A program made the translations under genes and the position numbers. The notes beneath the pieces were generated by a model, which worked only from the letters and a program-made list of their open reading frames with translations, was not told where the DNA came from and searched no databases. A stretch of DNA of 64,000 bases from Dyadobacter subterraneus (GTDB taxonomy: Bacteria; Bacteroidota; Bacteroidia; Cytophagales; Spirosomataceae): assembly GCF_015221875.1 (NCBI RefSeq), contig NZ_JACYGY010000001.1:372001-436000 (forward strand), written 5' to 3'. Below, in pieces: positions 63,815 to 64,000 of the stretch (within the stretch, counting starts at the first letter, position 1; each line of letters starts with the position of its first letter).

Positions 63815-64000
63815 TTGTTCAGCTACTTCCTCATTTACAAACCTTTCGGAATGCTTTCGCAATTTACCCGTGAGGGCGACCATGCTACATTGGCTGATCT
63901 TGAATTTACTTTTGAAAAAGATATTTATCCGGTTGGCCGACTGGATGCCGATAGTGAAGGACTGCTTTTACTTACCAACGACAATTACCTCAAAACAAAA
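63815..64000 (+). CDS. Pseudouridine synthase (RluE/RsuA type), partial
   Basis: The first 62 codons of a gene running off the right edge. A TTG start gives FSYFLIYKPFGMLSQFTREG, and IYPVGRLDADSEGLLLLTND carries the catalytic Asp in GRLD. This matches the short RluE/RsuA-type rRNA pseudouridine synthases. The rest is outside the window. Confidence 0.75.
   Translation, partial: MFSYFLIYKPFGMLSQFTREGDHATLADLEFTFEKDIYPVGRLDADSEGLLLLTNDNYLKTK

Noticed and set aside
1..64000. CRISPR array
   Set aside because: No regularly spaced direct repeats with unique spacers were seen.

Overview
The window looks like a chromosome segment of a Bacteroidota bacterium, most likely a Cytophagales relative of Dyadobacter or Spirosoma. 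The evidence is a type IX secretion C-terminal sorting domain, a fused LpxC-FabZ enzyme, PafA-like phosphatases, TAnnTTTG-type promoters and several TTG/GTG starts. The genus is inference only.

Region 1 (1-8.7 kb): a gene tail, a small unknown ORF, an N-terminally eroded sensor kinase, a large secreted SdrD-like T9SS protein, and two divergent NarL/LuxR-type regulators. One regulator has lost its phospho-acceptor aspartate. The other is followed by a HisKA_3-type kinase.

Region 2 (9.6-14.4 kb): the core of a mobilizable element. It encodes an excisionase-like HTH protein, a D5/VapE-like helicase, a CHC2/Toprim primase, a MobC-like protein, a MobB-like relaxase and a membrane coiled-coil protein. 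Nine TGATGAG/CTCATCA heptamers lie between helicase and primase (candidate origin), and a hairpin-rich block precedes mobC (candidate oriT). No integrase is visible.

Region 3 (14.5-27.5 kb): a defence island. It holds a winged-helix/AbiEii-like nucleotidyltransferase pair under a near-perfect palindrome, a Xre regulator divergent from a protein with three internal repeats, a twice-broken rhuM, and a 1405-residue NACHT-like NTPase with a C-terminal PD-(D/E)XK nuclease. On the opposite strand is a tight four-gene operon SIR2 - HerA - KTSC - two-TM AbiC-like protein. SIR2-HerA is a known anti-phage pair; the two extra genes make the operon the best candidate for an undescribed extended system. 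The island ends with an ardA remnant, a terminator, a CAT-anticodon tRNA and a disrupted partial copy of that tRNA, a plausible integration scar.

Region 4 (28-64 kb): ordinary chromosome. It includes an HD hydrolase, the lpxD-lpxC/fabZ-lpxA operon, tsaD, tamB, tandem pafA-like phosphatases, an NfeD/SPFH pair, an acyl-CoA dehydrogenase, ugd-uxs, frr-pyrH, a biotin carrier, a dihydrouridine synthase, CPBP protease, cdsA, a tandem pair of secreted proteins, lpxH, lipoproteins, a polytopic membrane protein, exonuclease III, Uma2 and the start of a pseudouridine synthase. Lipid A and envelope functions recur. Strong hairpin terminators separate several units.
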